From: Magnetococcales bacterium
GTDB lineage: Bacteria > Pseudomonadota > Magnetococcia > Magnetococcales > DC0425bin3
NCBI GenBank assembly: GCA_015228935.1
Contig: JADGCO010000046.1
Span: 1-34,607, forward strand
DNA length: 34,607 nucleotides
Direction of reading: 5' to 3'
Positions 8,446-16,517 of this stretch are shown in pieces. Every line of letters begins with the position of its first letter. Positions within the stretch are counted from its first letter, which is position 1. A program made the position numbers and the translations under genes. The notes beneath the pieces were generated by a model. The model was not told where the DNA came from and made no database searches. It saw only the letters and a program-made list of their open reading frames with translations.

Positions 8446-10434
8446 TCAGTTCCACTCGGGTGTGATGACGCTGGATGGAGCGACCGGACTCTCTATTATA
8501 GTGGGCTTGATCAGAATGACCAGTTCTGTTTTGACCTTCTGGTCACGATTCTGGCCGAAAAAACTACCGATCACCGGCAGATTGCCCAGTATGGGAACCT
8601 GGGCGCGTTCCTGGCGATTTTCCTCGGTCATGAGGCCGCCGATCACGACAATTTCCCCACTGCGTGCCCGCACGATGCTGTCGGATTCCCGGGTGGCGCT
8701 GTTGGCCAGGGGAAAATTCTGGCCACCGATCTGTCTCTCCCGGGTCGTTGCCCGGGCGATGGTGGGATGGATGTGCATGGTGACCACGTTGTCTTCGCCG
8801 ATGCGGGGGACGACATCCAGGGCCACACCGGAGAAAAACTGGGACAGAATAAAATTGGTGGATCCTGCCGAATTGGCGGTTGCGGCTTCTCTCTGGATAC
8901 CGGTCACAAAAAAATCGTCCGCGCCGACCCGGATGACCGCTTTTTGGCTGTTGAGGGTCGCAATACGGGGACTCGAGATGACATGAACCTTGCCCTGGCT
9001 CTCCAGCAACTCTAAAAATCCCTGGAAATCACGCAGTTGAATTCCGACACCCAGGACGCCGCCAAATGCCGAATAGGGTATCTGGAAACCGGGAGTTCCT
9101 TGTGGCAGCGTGCCGTGGTTGTTCCAGTTTGTCGCTGTAACAGTTCCCGGAGGAGGGAGCATCGTGATCATATCCGAGGGTCTTTCCATGGGGGTCAACA
9201 GGGATCCGCCACCGGTTTGTCCTACGGTGATGCTTTTGCCTGATCCTGTACGGACGAGAGAAGACCAGTTGATACCGCTTTCAAATCCGGAGTTCAATTC
9301 CACTTCGATGAACTTGGCCTCCAGGACAACCTGGCGTTCCAGGGTATTTTTCATGCGATTGATAATGCTCTCCACCCTGAGCAATTCGGACGGCAGGGCA
9401 CGTACCATGACCAGACCGGTTTGTCGGCTGATACTGACGTTGCGCTCCAGTCCGTCGTTGGAACCGGAACAGGAATATTTGCCACCGGAGCCACTGCCTG
9501 TACTTGCGGAGGTTGATCCGCCACCTTGGGTGGAAGTTGTCGTTGCCCCGGCACCTTGACCTGAGGCCAGGGAGGTTCCGGAGCCTTGTCCTGTTGTCGA
9601 GGTTCCGGACTTGTTGATGCCAAGGGTCATGCACAATACATCGGTCAACTCCTGCCAGAAATCGCTGGAAAATGTGGTATCCAACTGGGTGCCGGAGGCA
9701 TTCTGGGCTGAAGAATTTTGTTGTTGAGAGGTTTGCGATGTGGAGGAGGATGACGATGATGAAGAGCTTGAATTCTGCCCCGAACTGACCCGCAGGGACG
9801 AGGAGCCTTTGCGATCCATGTCCGGATAGTGAACCTGAAATACCTTTGAGGTCAGTTGATTGGCGAAGATCATGTATCCCTGACGCATGAGCCGACAATC
9901 AAAATTTTGCAGCCGGCAAATGGCCTGGACTGTTTCGGAGATGGTGACCTGTTTCAGATTGAGGGAGATGGTGCCACTGACTTTGGGGTCCAGGACCAGG
10001 CTGTAGGGTGTTCCGGCGACCACCCCTTCCAGAACCGAGCGGACCGGTGCCTCTGTGACCTGAATATCAAAGAGTGGTTCCGGCTCGGGAATCACGGCAG
10101 GGGGAGGGGCGGTACGGGATGTCTGATGGGTTGGTGTGGCAGGTATTGTTGCTTCCGGAGGTTGAGCCTGTTGGCGGGAGATATCCCGGGACTCTTGAAC
10201 TTCCTTGTTGATGGATTCCGGTGGTTGGACCTGTTGGCGGGCCATGTTTCGGGCTTCCTGGATCTCTTTTTCAAGTTCCGGGGAGGGGAGGATGCTTTGA
10301 CAGCCATGGAGCCAAAGGGCCAGAGTACCACAGAGCAATCTGGTCATGGTTCTGTGTGCGTTGCCACAGAGTGATATTTTTGCGCTGGGTCTCTTCATGG
10401 TCCGGCTTTCTTGGCTATCATTGTATTTGTTCAT
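8446..10434 (-). CDS. mshL: Secretin, outer-membrane pilus channel (PilQ/MshL type)
   Basis: A 662-residue secretin. A lipoprotein signal lies inside the N-terminus with lipobox LHGC (Cys45), suggesting self-targeting to the outer membrane. Then follow a duplicated Glu/Gln-rich segment (57-98), an STN-type periplasmic domain near 120-190 (SLVLDPKVSGTISLNLKQV), a long Ser/Gln and Gly/Ser/Thr low-complexity stretch of over 100 residues, and the secretin core with HVISSPRIATLNSQKAVIRVG, VALDVVPRIGEDNVVTMHI and GEIVVIGGLMTEENRQE...VPILGNLPVIGSFFG. The low-complexity insert is larger than I expect for MshL. The start overlaps mshK by 4 bases; internal ATGs nearer the lipobox (residues 13 and 30) are possible starts. 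Confidence 0.92.
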   Translation of the reverse strand: MNKYNDSQESRTMKRPSAKISLCGNAHRTMTRLLCGTLALWLHGCQSILPSPELEKEIQEARNMARQQVQPPESINKEVQESRDISRQQAQPPEATIPATPTHQTSRTAPPPAVIPEPEPLFDIQVTEAPVRSVLEGVVAGTPYSLVLDPKVSGTISLNLKQVTISETVQAICRLQNFDCRLMRQGYMIFANQLTSKVFQVHYPDMDRKGSSSLRVSSGQNSSSSSSSSSSTSQTSQQQNSSAQNASGTQLDTTFSSDFWQELTDVLCMTLGINKSGTSTTGQGSGTSLASGQGAGATTTSTQGGGSTSASTGSGSGGKYSCSGSNDGLERNVSISRQTGLVMVRALPSELLRVESIINRMKNTLERQVVLEAKFIEVELNSGFESGINWSSLVRTGSGKSITVGQTGGGSLLTPMERPSDMITMLPPPGTVTATNWNNHGTLPQGTPGFQIPYSAFGGVLGVGIQLRDFQGFLELLESQGKVHVISSPRIATLNSQKAVIRVGADDFFVTGIQREAATANSAGSTNFILSQFFSGVALDVVPRIGEDNVVTMHIHPTIARATTRERQIGGQNFPLANSATRESDSIVRARSGEIVVIGGLMTEENRQERAQVPILGNLPVIGSFFGQNRDQKVKTELVILIKPTIIESPVAPSSVITPEWN
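10141..10266 (-). repeat. 63-bp in-frame tandem repeat in the secretin gene
   Basis: Two 21-codon units encode EIQEARNMARQQVQPPESINK and then EVQESRDISRQQAQPPEATIP. They lie just after the lipobox, where a short periplasmic helix or linker is expected. The units have diverged at several codons, so the copy number has probably been stable for some time. Confidence 0.8.
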
Positions 10435-10784
10435 GGTTCATCGCTCAGATCAACATATTTCTTGGGATCATCCACCTGGATGGGGGGGGGAAGACGGATC
10501 TTGCGTCCTTTGTGGAGTAACAAGACTCCTGCCGGGGTGATGGATTTGACCATGGCTTCTTCGACCCGGTCACCAATTTTGACCAGGGAGCCGTTGATCA
10601 TGGCCAATTGCCGCTCGGGGCTGACCAGAAGCAGGGAGAGAGCAAACCCGGTTTCCGCATGGGGGTTCTCTTTTTTGGTTTGACCGTGGGGGGCGGTTGG
10701 ATCACGCCACGCATTGGCAGCGTTCGCGGAGGCGGATGGCAGGATGAACAGTCCAATGACCAGGATGGTACGCAGATCAGGCAC
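10431..10784 (-). CDS. mshK: MshK-like periplasmic pilus assembly protein
   Basis: A 117-residue exported protein. A signal peptide is visible (MPDLRTILVIGLFILPSASA, probably cut after ANA). The mature part begins AWRDPTAPHG and holds one small beta domain (LLVSPERQLAMINGSLVKIGDRVEEAMVKSITPAGVLLLHKGRKIRL) like the GspC/PilP homology region that contacts the secretin. The start is GTG at 10784, with GAGGAG about 7 bases upstream. It overlaps the mshJ-like gene by 8 bases and the secretin gene by 4, placing it as the J-to-L bridge. PilP would be the functional equivalent in other pili. Confidence 0.8.
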   Translation of the reverse strand: MPDLRTILVIGLFILPSASANAANAWRDPTAPHGQTKKENPHAETGFALSLLLVSPERQLAMINGSLVKIGDRVEEAMVKSITPAGVLLLHKGRKIRLPPPIQVDDPKKYVDLSDEP

Positions 10785-11559
10785 CGATCAGCTCCTCTTC
10801 GAGGCTCAAGGTAAAGATGATCAAGGTGACCTGGGCCTGGGGGTGATTCTTGATTTGCAGATCCAGGGTGTCCCAATAAAAGGTCCATGCCATGTTGCGC
10901 AGGGATTGCAACAGAGTCATGGTGCTTAAATAATCACCCGTAAAGGACAATTTAATGGTATGTCGCCAGATGATCAGGGGTGGGGCTTCGGGTGGTTTTT
11001 CTTCGCCTTTATCCGGGGTGGCTGCGGTTTTGCTTTTATCGGTATTTTTGGTGGTATCCCTGCTTTTTCCGGCATCTGTCGGCAGGGTACCTTTTTCAAT
11101 GGGCGGGGAAGCGTGATCTTTTTTTGAATGGATGACGATGGGTTGGACCGGCATGTTTCTGAGTTCGGTCAGGGTGATCCCTGGGCTGTTGCGCAGCAGG
11201 GTGCCCAGGGCGATGGTCATTTCCTGGGGGGCGACCAATTTTTTCATGGCTTTGGATACATCGTTTTCCAAAGCTTCCAGCTCTTTTCGATAGCCTCCCA
11301 GACGGACATTCTCCTGTGTCAGGGGATCGGTCCGGGTGCCTTTCAGGCGTTCCAGTCGCGTGGTCAGATCCAGGATTGATTTTGACAATACAGAAGTATT
11401 TTCAATAGTTTGTATGCGTTCAATCAGCAAAGGACGCAGGATGATCTTGAAAGCGACCACCCAGGGAATGAGTATCAGGACGCCCAATATCATGATGCGT
11501 TCCCGTTGCGAGAGGGCATCGATGCGTCCTGCCAGGGAGGAGTTTTGAGGGGTACTCAT
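10777..11559 (-). CDS. mshJ: MshJ-like (PilO/GspM-type) pilus alignment protein
   Basis: A 260-residue bitopic inner-membrane protein. A short cytosolic N-terminus is followed by one helix near residues 22-42 (IMILGVLILIPWVVAFKIIL), then a predicted coiled coil (about 45-110), then a periplasmic ferredoxin-like domain ending SFTGDYLSTMTLLQSLRNMAW...LTLEEE-like. A Lys/Pro-rich low-complexity linker interrupts the periplasmic part (about 150-185). The start overlaps the mshI stop by 4 bases (ATGA). PilO-type proteins pair with PilN to connect the motor to the secretin; here the PilN part is fused into MshI. Confidence 0.8.
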   Translation of the reverse strand: MSTPQNSSLAGRIDALSQRERIMILGVLILIPWVVAFKIILRPLLIERIQTIENTSVLSKSILDLTTRLERLKGTRTDPLTQENVRLGGYRKELEALENDVSKAMKKLVAPQEMTIALGTLLRNSPGITLTELRNMPVQPIVIHSKKDHASPPIEKGTLPTDAGKSRDTTKNTDKSKTAATPDKGEEKPPEAPPLIIWRHTIKLSFTGDYLSTMTLLQSLRNMAWTFYWDTLDLQIKNHPQAQVTLIIFTLSLEEELIGA

Positions 11560-13187
11560 GGTTTTTTCATATCCGGGATATGCTTGGTGCGCAACAGGAA
11601 GCTGACAGGCTCCCCATCATCGGCATTCTTGTTCATTATTTGCAGAATATCAAAACGCTTGTTGCGAAAATGTGCGGTACGTCCCAGGGATTCAATAAAG
11701 CGCGGGACAAGTTCCATGGACTCTCCCTTGCCGGAAAATCCCATATCCTGCCCCCCGTTCTGGAGGGTGATGCCTGTCAACCAGACCCCGGGGATGACGC
11801 ATTGGGAGAGATCCTCCAAATGTCCGGCAAATCCTTCCTGCTGGCCCAGTTTGTTGCCGCTCAGGAATTCCATGAGTCGCTTGTTGATGGATATTTTTTC
11901 CATGAGTTGTTGCGCCATATTTTCCAGACGTATGTTCAGGGCTTTGTCCGTGGCGCTGTCAACCAGTTGCTGAACTTCCGCCTGGAGGGTGGCTTCCCGG
12001 CTGCTGACCTGGGCAAACTCTGCCCGTATGCGTCCCATGTGCCATTGCAGCGTTCCCAAAAGCAGACCCAGAATGAGGGTGGAGAGGAGTCCCATTCCCA
12101 GGATCGGTTTGCCTGACAGCAGATTTGTTTTGGGGCGGAGGCGTTCTTCGAGCAGATTGACCTGGGTATGGGAACTTCTGATCTGGCCCAAGACTGCTCC
12201 CAGGACCGGCAAGGCCATGGCCAGGTTGCGTTCTTCAGGTATCCCGTTGACAAAGTTGAATATTTTTGCAAGATCAAGCGGAGAGACAACCACGCCGGGC
12301 AACAGTCTGCCCAGAGTTTCGGAAAGACCGGCCACCGGATTTTCCAGGGGAGCCAGGTATATTTTTCCGACTGTCATCTGCATCCGGGTTCGGATGTACT
12401 CCAGTGTGCGCTGCAACTCCATGGCCAGGGGTTCCACGGCAGAGGTCAGTGCCTTTTCCCGGCCGGTTGTTTCGACGCGCAGCAGTTCCTGGAGGCGTTC
12501 GGTTCCAACCTTGATGCGGCGCGAAAAAACGATTTCCGTCTCGCGGATGGCCATGACCTGGGTATCCTGGACGCCGACATGCAGAAGGATCATGCCGCCG
12601 GCCGTGCTGTCATCCAGGTGGGATGCCACATGGCGGAGTGCCGATTCATGTGCATCCACAGCCAGGAGGGTCATGTGCAGCCTGGTGGCCAGGGTGCTGA
12701 GCCGGATGATCTCATCCTGGTTGGCGATAAACACGTTCACCATGGATTTTTCGGCGGTATCATCCTTTTTGCGAATCGCAACGGGTTGCACGGAGATGAC
12801 TGCATTTTCCACCGGGAAATCCAGTCGGTCCCGCACCCGCCAGCGCATGATGGATCCCAACTCTTCCGGCGGGGCATTGACGGACTCTTCCAGAAAGGTT
12901 CGGTATTGGCCCGGTGTCAGGACACCAACTCCCTGACTTTTTTCAATATTTCTTTGCTGGAGGATTGACAGAAGACGTGCCGGTCCATCTCCTTCGACAG
13001 GGATGAACTCGCAGATTCCGACCGTCAAGGGACCCTTGGCATGCTCTTCAACCTGGACCAGAACCCAAAAATCCGACCAGAGTCCCACACCGAGCAGTCC
13101 CCCTTTGGCGCGGCCGGGATTCCCTTTATTGCCAAATAGAAACAAAGATTTACGCATGTTCCTGGTCTTTTCGGTCCCTTTTGCCAT
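11556..13187 (-). CDS. mshI: MshI-like PilM-PilN fusion
   Basis: A 543-residue protein. The first 330 residues look like an actin-like PilM/GspL domain (GLLGVGLWSDFWVLVQVE, APPEELGSIMRWRVRDRLDFPVENAVI, LAVDAHESALRHVASHL). One membrane helix near residues 375-400 (GMGLLSTLILGLLLGTLQW) is followed by a coiled coil and a PilN-like periplasmic domain (ECVIPGVWLTGITLQNGG-type region). The fusion replaces separate PilM and PilN genes. It is the first gene of the leftward operon, divergent from the sigma-54 activator. The start is uncertain: ATG 13187 lacks a good ribosome site, and ATG 13157 (MRKSLFLFG) is an alternative. Confidence 0.8.
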   Translation of the reverse strand: MAKGTEKTRNMRKSLFLFGNKGNPGRAKGGLLGVGLWSDFWVLVQVEEHAKGPLTVGICEFIPVEGDGPARLLSILQQRNIEKSQGVGVLTPGQYRTFLEESVNAPPEELGSIMRWRVRDRLDFPVENAVISVQPVAIRKKDDTAEKSMVNVFIANQDEIIRLSTLATRLHMTLLAVDAHESALRHVASHLDDSTAGGMILLHVGVQDTQVMAIRETEIVFSRRIKVGTERLQELLRVETTGREKALTSAVEPLAMELQRTLEYIRTRMQMTVGKIYLAPLENPVAGLSETLGRLLPGVVVSPLDLAKIFNFVNGIPEERNLAMALPVLGAVLGQIRSSHTQVNLLEERLRPKTNLLSGKPILGMGLLSTLILGLLLGTLQWHMGRIRAEFAQVSSREATLQAEVQQLVDSATDKALNIRLENMAQQLMEKISINKRLMEFLSGNKLGQQEGFAGHLEDLSQCVIPGVWLTGITLQNGGQDMGFSGKGESMELVPRFIESLGRTAHFRNKRFDILQIMNKNADDGEPVSFLLRTKHIPDMKKP

Positions 13188-13235
13188 TGTCGAGTTTCGC
13201 AGCGTAAAACAGTTTCCTCGCTGCTGTCATTGTAC

Positions 13236-13251
13236 GCAATTTTTTGTGCCA
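13236..13251 (-). promoter_or_regulatory. Candidate sigma-54 promoter of the mshI operon (non-ideal spacing)
   Basis: Read leftwards this is TGGCAC, six A's, TTGC. Both half-sites match the sigma-54 consensus perfectly, but the gap gives GG-N11-GC instead of GG-N10-GC. It lies about 49 bases upstream of the mshI start, in the divergent region next to a sigma-54 activator gene. The extra base may weaken or abolish it, so this is only a candidate. Confidence 0.4.
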
Positions 13252-13378
13252 TTACAAGGTGTAACCTCGTATCAAGGAATAGCGGCTCTTCCGGCCACGG
13301 CGTGGCACCTGGATGATGGTTCAGGATGGATGGTATCATGCGGCACCATCGGTGCCTCTTCCTGCAAGCGGGAGTATC

Positions 13379-14995
13379 ATGTCGGACCTCCATGATCTGC
13401 AACGCGAATTGCATCAACTCGAAAATTGTCTGGAACAGGTTCAAAACTCCTGGACCATCGACGATCATGAATCCTTGTTGCAATTTTATGTCGAAATTCT
13501 TCCAGGTCTGATCGGGGCGGAACGGTGTTCCATTTTTTTTGTGGATCTGCGGCAAAACAATGTTTGGCTCAAGGTGGGCACCGGGTTGAAATTTCGCCAG
13601 ATCGAGGCTCCCCTGGAAGGGAGTGTCGTGGGGCGGGCGGTCTCTTCCGGGGCCTGCATCGTGGAAAATGGCCTGGATCAGCGCCCGGGCTTTCATACCA
13701 GTACCGATGCCAGGACCGGTTTTGTCACCCGCAACCTCATTTGTGTGCCGGTACAGAGTCGTGTCAATTCAGCCGTGACTGCGGTGGTGGAACTTCTCAA
13801 CAAGGTCCATCCCGGCGGGTTTACCCTCGACGATCAGGAACGACTCCTGAAGATCATGCGCCAGCTTTCCATGATCATCGACAATATACGTATTCAAGGT
13901 GATATCCTCTCTGTTTCCAAACAGATCAATGACACCCTGCGGGGCATGAATCCGGCTTTCCTTGCCAGCAGGAATATCATTGCCGAGAGCCGGGCCATGC
14001 AGGAGGTGTTGGCCTTTGTCCGCTCGGTGGCAGGAACGCCGGTCAATATTTTTGTCAGCGGGGAAAATGGTACCGGCAAGGAGGTCATCTCCCGCCTGAT
14101 TCACGACCTCAGCCAAGCCAGAGACAAGCCTTTCGTGGCGGTCAATTGTGCCTCCATCCCGGAAAATTTGATGGAAAGCGAATTTTTTGGTTATGAAAAG
14201 GGGGCTTTTACGGGTGCGGTTCTTGCCCGCAAGGGGCGGTTTGAAGAGGCCGATGGGGGAACCTTGTTTCTGGATGAAATTGCTGATCTCCCTCTGGCCA
14301 TCCAGCCCAAATTTTTGCGGGTTCTTCAGGAAGGGGAGGGGAGTCGGCTGGGCAGCAACAAGGTGAATAAATTCCAGTTTCGCATCATCAGTGCCACCAA
14401 CAAGGATATTCGCCGCGAAGTGGCCGAAGGTCGGTTTCGCGAGGATCTCTATTACCGTCTTTTTTCCGTGGAGGTGCATATTCCCCCCCTGCGGGAACGA
14501 CCGGAAGAGATTCTGCCCCTGGCGCAGGCGTTTCTGCGGGAGACCTGTCGTCGGTTCCAGAAGCAGGTCAATGGATTTTCTGCTGAAGTGATGCACTTGT
14601 TTGAGAGTTACGCTTGGCCAGGCAATGTCCGCCAATTACGCCGGGAGGTCGAACGTCTGGTGACCTTGACCCCGGAACATGGGGTGATGACTCCGGAAAA
14701 CTGTTCCCTGGAGTTGCGCCAGAAAGCCCTTGTTCCCCAGGAAACAAAGAGTCTTTTGCCGGGAGATGCCACAGGGCTGTCGGTTGCCCCCTCCGACTTG
14801 CCTGACCAGTCCTGTTTGCCAGCCTATCCACTTCCCCCCGGGGATGCTCCCCTGAAAGTCCATTTACAGGCCCTGGAACGCCACTGCATTGCCACGGCCC
14901 TTCAGGCCAGCCATGGCAGCAAACAGGAAACAGCTCGCCGGCTTGGCATTACCCGCCAGTGGCTGCACCGGAAGATGATTCAGTATCAGATGTGA
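13379..14995 (+). CDS. Sigma-54-dependent transcriptional activator, GAF-AAA+-Fis
   Basis: A 538-residue activator of RpoN promoters. An N-terminal GAF domain (about 25-170) would bind a small ligand or sense redox; there is no receiver domain, so it is not a typical PilR. The AAA+ domain has Walker A GENGTGKE near residue 225, the sigma-54 contact motif GAFTGA, Walker [14 protein letters not shown], and [15 protein letters not shown] in the sensor-2 region. A Fis-type helix-turn-helix ends the protein ([17 protein letters not shown]). ATG 13379 follows GGGAG at short spacing; an upstream ATG at 13313 is less likely. It lies between the two MSHA blocks, with sigma-54-like sequences on both sides, so control of the pilus genes is a reasonable inference. 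Confidence 0.93.
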   Translation: MSDLHDLQRELHQLENCLEQVQNSWTIDDHESLLQFYVEILPGLIGAERCSIFFVDLRQNNVWLKVGTGLKFRQIEAPLEGSVVGRAVSSGACIVENGLDQRPGFHTSTDARTGFVTRNLICVPVQSRVNSAVTAVVELLNKVHPGGFTLDDQERLLKIMRQLSMIIDNIRIQGDILSVSKQINDTLRGMNPAFLASRNIIAESRAMQEVLAFVRSVAGTPVNIFVSGENGTGKEVISRLIHDLSQARDKPFVAVNCASIPENLMESEFFGYEKGAFTGAVLARKGRFEEADGGTLFLDEIADLPLAIQPKFLRVLQEGEGSRLGSNKVNKFQFRIISATNKDIRREVAEGRFREDLYYRLFSVEVHIPPLRERPEEILPLAQAFLRETCRRFQKQVNGFSAEVMHLFESYAWPGNVRQLRREVERLVTLTPEHGVMTPENCSLELRQKALVPQETKSLLPGDATGLSVAPSDLPDQSCLPAYPLPPGDAPLKVHLQALERHCIATALQASHGSKQETARRLGITRQWLHRKMIQYQM

Positions 14996-15011
14996 ACGAA
15001 ACTCACGCGCA

Positions 15012-15088
15012 GGCCTGATTTGCTCATTGGCCTGACCTGCCAGTTGGTCTGATCTGTTCAGTTGGCCTGCTCGGCATTGCAGTCGGTT
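15012..15088. repeat. Degenerate 17-18 bp tandem repeat, about four units
   Basis: Units start at 15012, 15029, 15046 and 15064 with GGCCTG or GGTCTG and mostly end CATT or CAGTT. The middle of each unit is CTGATTTG, CTGACCTG, CTGATCTG or CTGCTCGG. They fill the gap between the activator stop and the end of the convergent small gene at 15105. No function is visible; it may be a variable-number tandem repeat. Confidence 0.65.
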
Positions 15089-15104
15089 CATGCCTGCTCT
15101 GTGG

Positions 15105-15542
15105 CTACGTCCCTTTGCACAGGACTTGAGCCTCTTCCAGGGCTTTCCTGGCATTTTGCAAATATTTTTTGGCCAGCTTCGCCTTGTCCTTGTCCTGATC
15201 GCGCATCTGAATTTTGTTCAGTTGGTTCATGATCTCGGCAATCTTGTCCCGTCCCTCGGATTTTTTACAGATATCATGAATTTCGGCGATGGATTTGTAG
15301 ATGCTGGCGGTGGTCTCCATGGCCTCGATCCGGAGGGATTCATACTGGTGCAGATCTTCAAATTCCTTTTTTTTCTGAGCCTGATCTGTTTTACGTTTGC
15401 GGGCCAGGATGTCGATTTCAGTAGCCTGTTTCTGGAAGCATTCGGAGCTTTCGCAAGCTGTACCACCCTTGGCCGGGGTCAGAAGAACCAACAATGACAG
15501 CGCACAGGCAACTCCAGAGAAAGTAAGACTCTGCTTCAGCAT
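15105..15542 (-). CDS. Small exported coiled-coil protein of unknown function
   Basis: A 145-residue protein I do not recognise. The N-terminus MLKQSLTFSGVACALSLLVLLTPAKGG is a likely signal peptide. The mature part begins with CESSEC, then forms a long charged helical region rich in Lys, Glu and Gln (coiled coil, about 40-140) with further cysteines at DICKK and near the C-terminus (VLCKGT). ATG 15542 is preferred over the longer frame to 15659 because GGTGGAAG lies just upstream and it exposes the signal peptide. Its location between pilus blocks suggests an envelope role, but this is only context. Confidence 0.7.
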   Translation of the reverse strand: MLKQSLTFSGVACALSLLVLLTPAKGGTACESSECFQKQATEIDILARKRKTDQAQKKKEFEDLHQYESLRIEAMETTASIYKSIAEIHDICKKSEGRDKIAEIMNQLNKIQMRDQDKDKAKLAKKYLQNARKALEEAQVLCKGT

Positions 15543-15589
15543 TTCTTCCACCTCATGATCTGGAAAATTCCTTGCAATGGACTGAAAGG

Positions 15590-15610
15590 CTGGCAGCCTC
15601 CGGCTGCCAG
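15590..15610. promoter_or_regulatory. Perfect inverted repeat, possible operator or RNA hairpin
   Basis: CTGGCAGCC and GGCTGCCAG are separated by TCC. There is no T-run on either side, so it is not a standard terminator. It lies 48 bases upstream of the small exported-protein gene and about 220 bases upstream of the sigma-54-like promoter, at a distance where an enhancer-binding protein could act. The role is unknown. Confidence 0.45.
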
Positions 15611-15827
15611 AATTTCCAAAATTATATATCCATTGCTTCAGACACCACAACGTCAACAATCGTTACCATCGATTGGGCAGTCTGGTTTGTGATGTCAATG
15701 AACGTTTCCCTATTAATGGAAAGCTTCATTTCCTTTGTTCATCGCCACGGGGGTTGTTTTTCCAAAAAAAGGCCGGTCCGGGGAAAAGTTCCTTTTTATA
15801 TGTTGAATTTAATGGTAATTCTAAACA

Positions 15828-15843
15828 TGGCACGCGAATTGAA
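15828..15843 (+). promoter_or_regulatory. Sigma-54-type promoter upstream of the mshA-like pilin
   Basis: TGGCACGCGAATTGAA matches the -24 element perfectly (TGGCAC) at the right distance from a -12 element that reads TTGA rather than TTGC. It lies 100 bases upstream of the pilin ATG, oriented toward it, 0.8 kb from the end of a sigma-54 activator gene. RpoN control of pilin genes is well known in other bacteria. The altered -12 base lowers confidence. Confidence 0.55.
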
Positions 15844-15942
15844 ACATGGTAGGCGACGCCCAAGTGGGCCAGCCGGTCCCGGGAGTGGTTCCCGGACCGA
15901 AGTTTCTTGCATATGAAACCTTACAAATAAAGGGGAACGAAC

Positions 15943-16245
15943 ATGAAAACCGCCAATCGCAAATCCGGCCAAGGCCAAGAAGGTTTTACCCTGATCGAGT
16001 TGTTGATCGTGATTCTGGTGATCGGTATCCTGGGTGGTGTAGCCGTGTCACAGTTTGGTGATGTGACCGGAACAGCGACGACGAACGCCAACACCATGTC
16101 GGATAAGAATATGACAACATGGAATTCCTGCATCACCAAAGGAAAGGCGGCAGGCCAAACGTTCGCAAACCTGTCCGCTGCGAACGGGCTTTGTGGGGCA
16201 GCTCCTACGGGTGGAGGGGGTTCTGTGGCAGCCTTGACAGAATAA
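15943..16245 (+). CDS. MshA-like major pilin, copy 1
   Basis: A 100-residue prepilin. The leader MKTANRKSGQGQEG is cut before FTLIELLIVILVIGILGG, with Phe1 and Glu5 of the mature protein. The small globular part holds two cysteines (WNSCITKGK and GLCGAAPTG) that probably form the usual C-terminal disulfide loop. AAGGGGAA lies about 7 bases upstream of the ATG. It is very short for a pilin but similar to the second copy at 18462. A terminator follows, so it may be made from its own strong transcript, as expected for a major subunit. Confidence 0.9.
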   Translation: MKTANRKSGQGQEGFTLIELLIVILVIGILGGVAVSQFGDVTGTATTNANTMSDKNMTTWNSCITKGKAAGQTFANLSAANGLCGAAPTGGGGSVAALTE

Positions 16246-16314
16246 TCGCGGTTGCAAAAGCCCGGTATCTGTTTGTCCTGGGTGTGGTCGGATAGACAGT
16301 TCAAAGTGGGATGA

Positions 16315-16359
16315 GGGGAGTGTCCTGTTCGAGACAAGGACATTCCCCCTTTCTGTTTT
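16315..16359 (+). terminator. Rho-independent terminator after pilin copy 1
   Basis: GGGGAGTGTCC pairs with GGACATTCCCC (one G-T wobble) around a loop of about 12 bases, followed by the T-rich tail CTTTCTGTTTT. It lies 70 bases after the pilin stop and separates this gene from the mshO-like gene. Confidence 0.8.
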
Positions 16360-16517
16360 GGCGTGTACGCACATTAGAATTTTTGAGTTTTGCAATTTAT
16401 AATAATGTTATTAATCATGTATGCTTTGATTTATTTGCAAATCATGGACTCGACAAAAGGGTATGCGAAATCTGCTGCGCCAATGTTTCAGCAACATCAA
16501 TCCCTGCTTGGTGATTT

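Larger units (their letters stand above)
15543..15942. other. 400-bp intergenic region ahead of the first MshA-like pilin
   Basis: No gene is seen here. The left part holds a perfect 9-bp inverted repeat with a 3-base loop at 15590-15610 (CTGGCAGCC, TCC, GGCTGCCAG), close to the small leftward gene. A leftward TATAAT lies at 15621-15626, without a convincing -35. The right part holds a sigma-54-like promoter at 15828 and the pilin leader with AAGGGGAA before the ATG. The length suggests binding sites for the neighbouring activator. Confidence 0.6.

Noticed and set aside
7392-8465. Open frame of 357 codons on the plus strand, and a similar one at 5459-6415
   Set aside because: They mirror mshE and mshG; GC-rich genes often leave antisense frames open. 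There is no ribosome site or domain.
16398-16403. Perfect TATAAT before the mshO-like gene
   Set aside because: No convincing -35 at 16-18 bases and the area is AT-rich; left as a possibility only.
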